Shown here one piece after another: positions 5,192 to 7,335 of a DNA stretch of 7,335 nucleotides. The DNA is from Burkholderiaceae bacterium (GTDB taxonomy: Bacteria > Pseudomonadota > Gammaproteobacteria > Burkholderiales > Burkholderiaceae_C), in the NCBI GenBank assembly GCA_017999135.1, contig JAGOBT010000009.1, positions 11,722 through 19,056 on the forward strand, given 5' to 3'. A program made the position numbers and the translations under genes. The notes beneath the pieces are model-generated. The model did no database searches, was not told the origin of the DNA, and worked only from the letters and a program-made list of their open reading frames with translations. The stretch's first letter is position 1. Each line of letters opens with the position of its first letter.

Positions 5192-6941
5192 AGGTCAGGC
5201 CCACCGACGCGCCGCCCCGGCGCACGGTGTGGCGACCGGCCTGCTTGCCGGCGTACATCGCGGCGTCGGCCCGCTTGATCAGGTCGTCGGCACGGGTGCC
5301 GTCGTGCGGCGCCAGCGCAAAGCCGATGGTCAGCCCCACGCGGCAGGTCTGGCCGCCCACATCGAACGGCTGGCTGAACGCATCCAGCAGCTTGCGGCCC
5401 AGCACCATGGCCTCGGCCTCGCCGGGGATGCCCGGGGCCATGATGACGAATTCGTCACCACCGAGCCGCGCCACCACATCGCCCTGGCGCACCTGGCTGC
5501 GCAGGCGCTGGCCCACCTGCACCAGCAGGTCGTCGCCAGCGTCGTGACCCAGTCGGTCGTTCACCGGCTTGAAGCCGTCCAGGTCCAGCAGAAACACCGC
5601 CAGTGCATCGTGGGCATGGCTGGCCGGCAGCGCAGCCGCCAGCGCCTGTTGCAGGCCGCGCCGGTTGGGCAGGCCGGTGAGCGCATCGGTGTGGGCCAGC
5701 GACTCCAGCGCGGCGCGCTCCAGTTCGGTGCGCTCGGCACTGCGGCGGATGCCGGCGATGCGCAGCGCCAGCACCCGGGTCCACAGCAACATCTCCAGCA
5801 GCGAGGCGAACTGGAACAGGTGCTGGGTCCAGAAGTTCGCCGGCAGCAGCCCCCGCAGCAGGGCGGCGATGCACAGCGCGCCACCCATGTACGACAGCCA
5901 GCCCAGCAGCATGTACAGCGCCAGGTGGTTGCCGCGGCGAGCCTGCCGGTACGCCATGGGGATGCCCAGCAACATCGGCGCCGGACCCAGGGCGGTGGCC
6001 AGGGTCTGGGTCAGGCGGTAATCCAGCAGGCCGGCGATCGAGGCCACGAACACCAGCGTGGCGCAGGCCGCCACCATCTGCAGGCCACGGTGCGTCCGGG
6101 GTGCCTGGGTGCGGGTCTGCATCGCGCTGGCCACGAACAGGCTGCCACCGGCCAGTGCCGTCAGCACGCTGAGCGGCGCCACCTTGCCGAGCAGGCCGGT
6201 CTGGTCGTTCCACAGGTGCTGCTGGCCGATGCCGAAGTAGGTGACGAAGAAGGTGGTGACGCCGGCCAGCAGCAGCGCGTACTCCAGAAACATCGGGTCG
6301 CGCAGACTGAACCAGTGGGTCAGGCTGTAGGCCAGCAGCGCCAGTGCCACGCCGGCCAGCACGCCCTGCAGCAGTTGCGTGCCGGCCTCACCCGCGTGGT
6401 ACACGCCGGGCTTGGACAGGCGGATCGGCAGCACCATGCTGCTCTGGGTGGCCACCCGCAGCAGCACCAGATGCGGCACGCCCGGCGCCAGCTGCAGTTC
6501 CACCACATGGGTGCGGCTTTGCATCGGCCGCTGGTCGAAGCCCATGGCATTGCCCAGGCGGTGCTCGGCCACGGGCCGGCCGTCGCGCAGCAGCAGCACG
6601 TCCACCCGGTTGAGCGACGGGTAGTCGATGTCCAGCACCCAGCGGCCGTCGCCGCCCTGTGCCACCACCGGCAACTGCAGCCACACCACGTCGCGGCGCA
6701 TGCCCAGGTTGCCATGCGGCCCGGTGGGCGGCTGGAACTGGTCCAGGCGGCGCCGCACGGCCGCGCTGTCGAGGCTGCCGTCGGCATCGGCCAGCAGGGT
6801 GATGGCAGGCCAGGCGTCCACCTGGCCCGCGCTGTCCTGCAACGGCAGGGCCGGCGTGGCGCGCGCCAGGGCCGGCAGCAGCAGGCACAGCAGCAATACC
6901 CAGCACCACACCCAGCCCGCGGCAACAGGGCAGCGCAGCAT
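5181..6941 (-). CDS. 7TMR-DISM diguanylate cyclase (GGDEF)
   Basis: This 586-residue inner-membrane protein is predicted to make cyclic di-GMP from two GTP in response to a periplasmic signal. In order it has a signal sequence (1-28, ending ALARA), a periplasmic 7TMR-DISMED2-type beta domain (about 35-180, with WLQLPV at 87-92), seven membrane helices (about 191-211, 216-236, 254-273, 286-306, 313-333, 340-361 and 371-395), a short coiled-coil-like linker (396-415, RTELERAALESLAH) and a GGDEF domain (417-575). The catalytic motif GGDEF is intact at 494-498. DLDGFK (453-458) carries the metal-binding Asp, and ND..GHDAGD (461-470) the guanine-binding residues. An RxxD product-inhibition site (RQGD, 485-488) lies exactly five residues before GGDEF, so feedback inhibition is expected. 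No EAL domain is present. The ATG at 6941 gives the signal peptide directly, though no clear Shine-Dalgarno precedes it. The longer open frame to 7184 overlaps the divergent nucleotidase and is not used. Confidence 0.9.
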   Translation of the reverse strand: MLRCPVAAGWVWCWVLLLCLLLPALARATPALPLQDSAGQVDAWPAITLLADADGSLDSAAVRRRLDQFQPPTGPHGNLGMRRDVVWLQLPVVAQGGDGRWVLDIDYPSLNRVDVLLLRDGRPVAEHRLGNAMGFDQRPMQSRTHVVELQLAPGVPHLVLLRVATQSSMVLPIRLSKPGVYHAGEAGTQLLQGVLAGVALALLAYSLTHWFSLRDPMFLEYALLLAGVTTFFVTYFGIGQQHLWNDQTGLLGKVAPLSVLTALAGGSLFVASAMQTRTQAPRTHRGLQMVAACATLVFVASIAGLLDYRLTQTLATALGPAPMLLGIPMAYRQARRGNHLALYMLLGWLSYMGGALCIAALLRGLLPANFWTQHLFQFASLLEMLLWTRVLALRIAGIRRSAERTELERAALESLAHTDALTGLPNRRGLQQALAAALPASHAHDALAVFLLDLDGFKPVNDRLGHDAGDDLLVQVGQRLRSQVRQGDVVARLGGDEFVIMAPGIPGEAEAMVLGRKLLDAFSQPFDVGGQTCRVGLTIGFALAPHDGTRADDLIKRADAAMYAGKQAGRHTVRRGGASVGLTFSS

Positions 6942-7055
6942 CGGTCGGGACAGGCGCAAGGTGGACAAGATGGCAGGCGGCACCGGCAGATCGGCGGACA
7001 CCTGAGGTGATTTCGGCTGCGGCGGCCGCAACTTGAGACCCCTATCATCCAGCGC
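6942..7055. other. Divergent intergenic region between cyclase and 5'-nucleotidase genes
   Basis: This 114-bp region must hold both start regions. I see no good Shine-Dalgarno for either gene and no -35/-10 pair for the cyclase. The compact GC dyad TGCGGC-G-GCCGCA lies near 7018-7030. TTG and GTG codons in frame upstream of the cyclase ATG are possible alternative starts but none has a better ribosome binding site. Confidence 0.45.
7043..7048 (+). promoter_or_regulatory. Possible -10 box of the 5'-nucleotidase gene (leaderless)
   Basis: TATCAT matches the sigma-70 -10 consensus at five of six positions and is the most AT-rich hexamer nearby. Its end is 7 bp before the ATG at 7056, so transcription would begin at or next to the start codon. 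That fits the missing Shine-Dalgarno. No -35 hexamer is seen at 16-18 bp spacing, which weakens the call. Confidence 0.3.
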
Positions 7056-7335
7056 ATGGACTCCCCTGCGCCACCGGTCGGCCCCCCCCTGGTGGTGGCC
7101 ATGTCGTCGCGCGCACTGTTCGATTTCGAAGCCGAGAACCAGGTGTTCGAGGCCCACGACGACCATGCCTACATGCAGCTGCAACTGGCGCAGCTGGATG
7201 TGCCGGCGCAGCCGGGTGTGGCCTTCGGGCTGGCGCGCAAGCTGCTGGCCTTCAACGCCGGCGCGGCGCCGGGCGCAGCGCCACGGGTGGAGGTGGTGAT
7301 CCTGTCGCGCAACGACCCGGTGTCGGGGCTGCGGG
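7056..7335 (+). CDS. Cytosolic 5'-nucleotidase (5' part only)
   Basis: The frame from ATG 7056 is open for 93 codons and leaves the window at its right edge. The peptide reads MDSPAPPVGPPLVVAMSSRA, then LFDFEAENQVFEAHDDHAYM, and later VAFGLARKLLAFN and VEVVILSRNDPVSGLR. The LV(V/I)A(M/I)SSRALFD start, the PGVAF-LxxKLLAxN segment and VE-VVxLSRNxPxxGLR are hallmarks of the prokaryotic members of the 5'-nucleotidase family PF06189, related to vertebrate cytosolic 5'-nucleotidase I. These dephosphorylate nucleoside monophosphates in the cytoplasm. The short Pro-rich lead (residues 2-11) is not part of the family core. The catalytic regions further on lie outside the window, so activity cannot be judged. 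No ribosome binding site is visible. The gene is divergent from the diguanylate cyclase. Confidence 0.85.
   Translation, partial: MDSPAPPVGPPLVVAMSSRALFDFEAENQVFEAHDDHAYMQLQLAQLDVPAQPGVAFGLARKLLAFNAGAAPGAAPRVEVVILSRNDPVSGLR

Noticed and set aside
5229..7010. 593-codon plus-strand open frame
   Set aside because: It is antisense to the cyclase. The translation is rich in Gln, His, Arg and Ala with no hydrophobic core, while the opposite strand encodes clear 7TMR-DISM and GGDEF domains.
6942..7184. Upstream extension of the cyclase to the ATG at 7184
   Set aside because: It would run antisense through the 5'-nucleotidase start and place 81 unrelated residues before a good signal peptide.

Overview
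The window is uniformly GC-rich (about 70 percent by eye). Its codon use is strongly G/C at third positions, and the families present are typical of proteobacteria. The GspF and Lon-like ATPase sequences look most like those of Burkholderiales in the Leptothrix/Rubrivivax/Ideonella sphere. That placement is inferred from memory of family sequences, not from a search.

Layout, left to right: (1) 1-124, minus strand, the first 41 codons of a probable HI0074-type nucleotidyltransferase substrate-binding protein, running off the left edge. (2) 218-1432, plus strand, a complete type II secretion inner-membrane protein GspF with no other gsp gene in view. (3) 1436-3064, minus strand, a 542-residue FAD/NAD(P)-binding protein whose stop codon lies 3 bp from that of gspF. 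(4) 3121-3882, minus strand, an exported head-GIN-domain protein with a regular GSGD repeat, probably co-transcribed with and upstream of the FAD protein. (5) 3883-4171, a 289-bp divergent intergenic region with two perfect 12-bp palindromes and a possible sigma-54-like element. (6) 4172-5191, plus strand, a Lon-like AAA+ ATPase without a protease domain. (7) 5181-6941, minus strand, a 7TMR-DISM/GGDEF diguanylate cyclase overlapping the ATPase tail to tail by 11 bp. (8) 6942-7055, a short divergent intergenic region. (9) 7056-7335, plus strand, the 5' part of a cytosolic 5'-nucleotidase, running off the right edge.

The genes look like a run of individually transcribed chromosomal housekeeping and accessory genes arranged as alternating convergent and divergent pairs, not one pathway. 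The only plausible operon is head-GIN gene then FAD protein. I see no mobile element, CRISPR array, tRNA, rRNA or prophage gene. The least explained items are the stand-alone Lon-like ATPase, the head-GIN/FAD pair with a G-tract ribosome binding site that can be masked by two alternative hairpins, and the orphan gspF. Nothing here amounts to a clearly new biological system.
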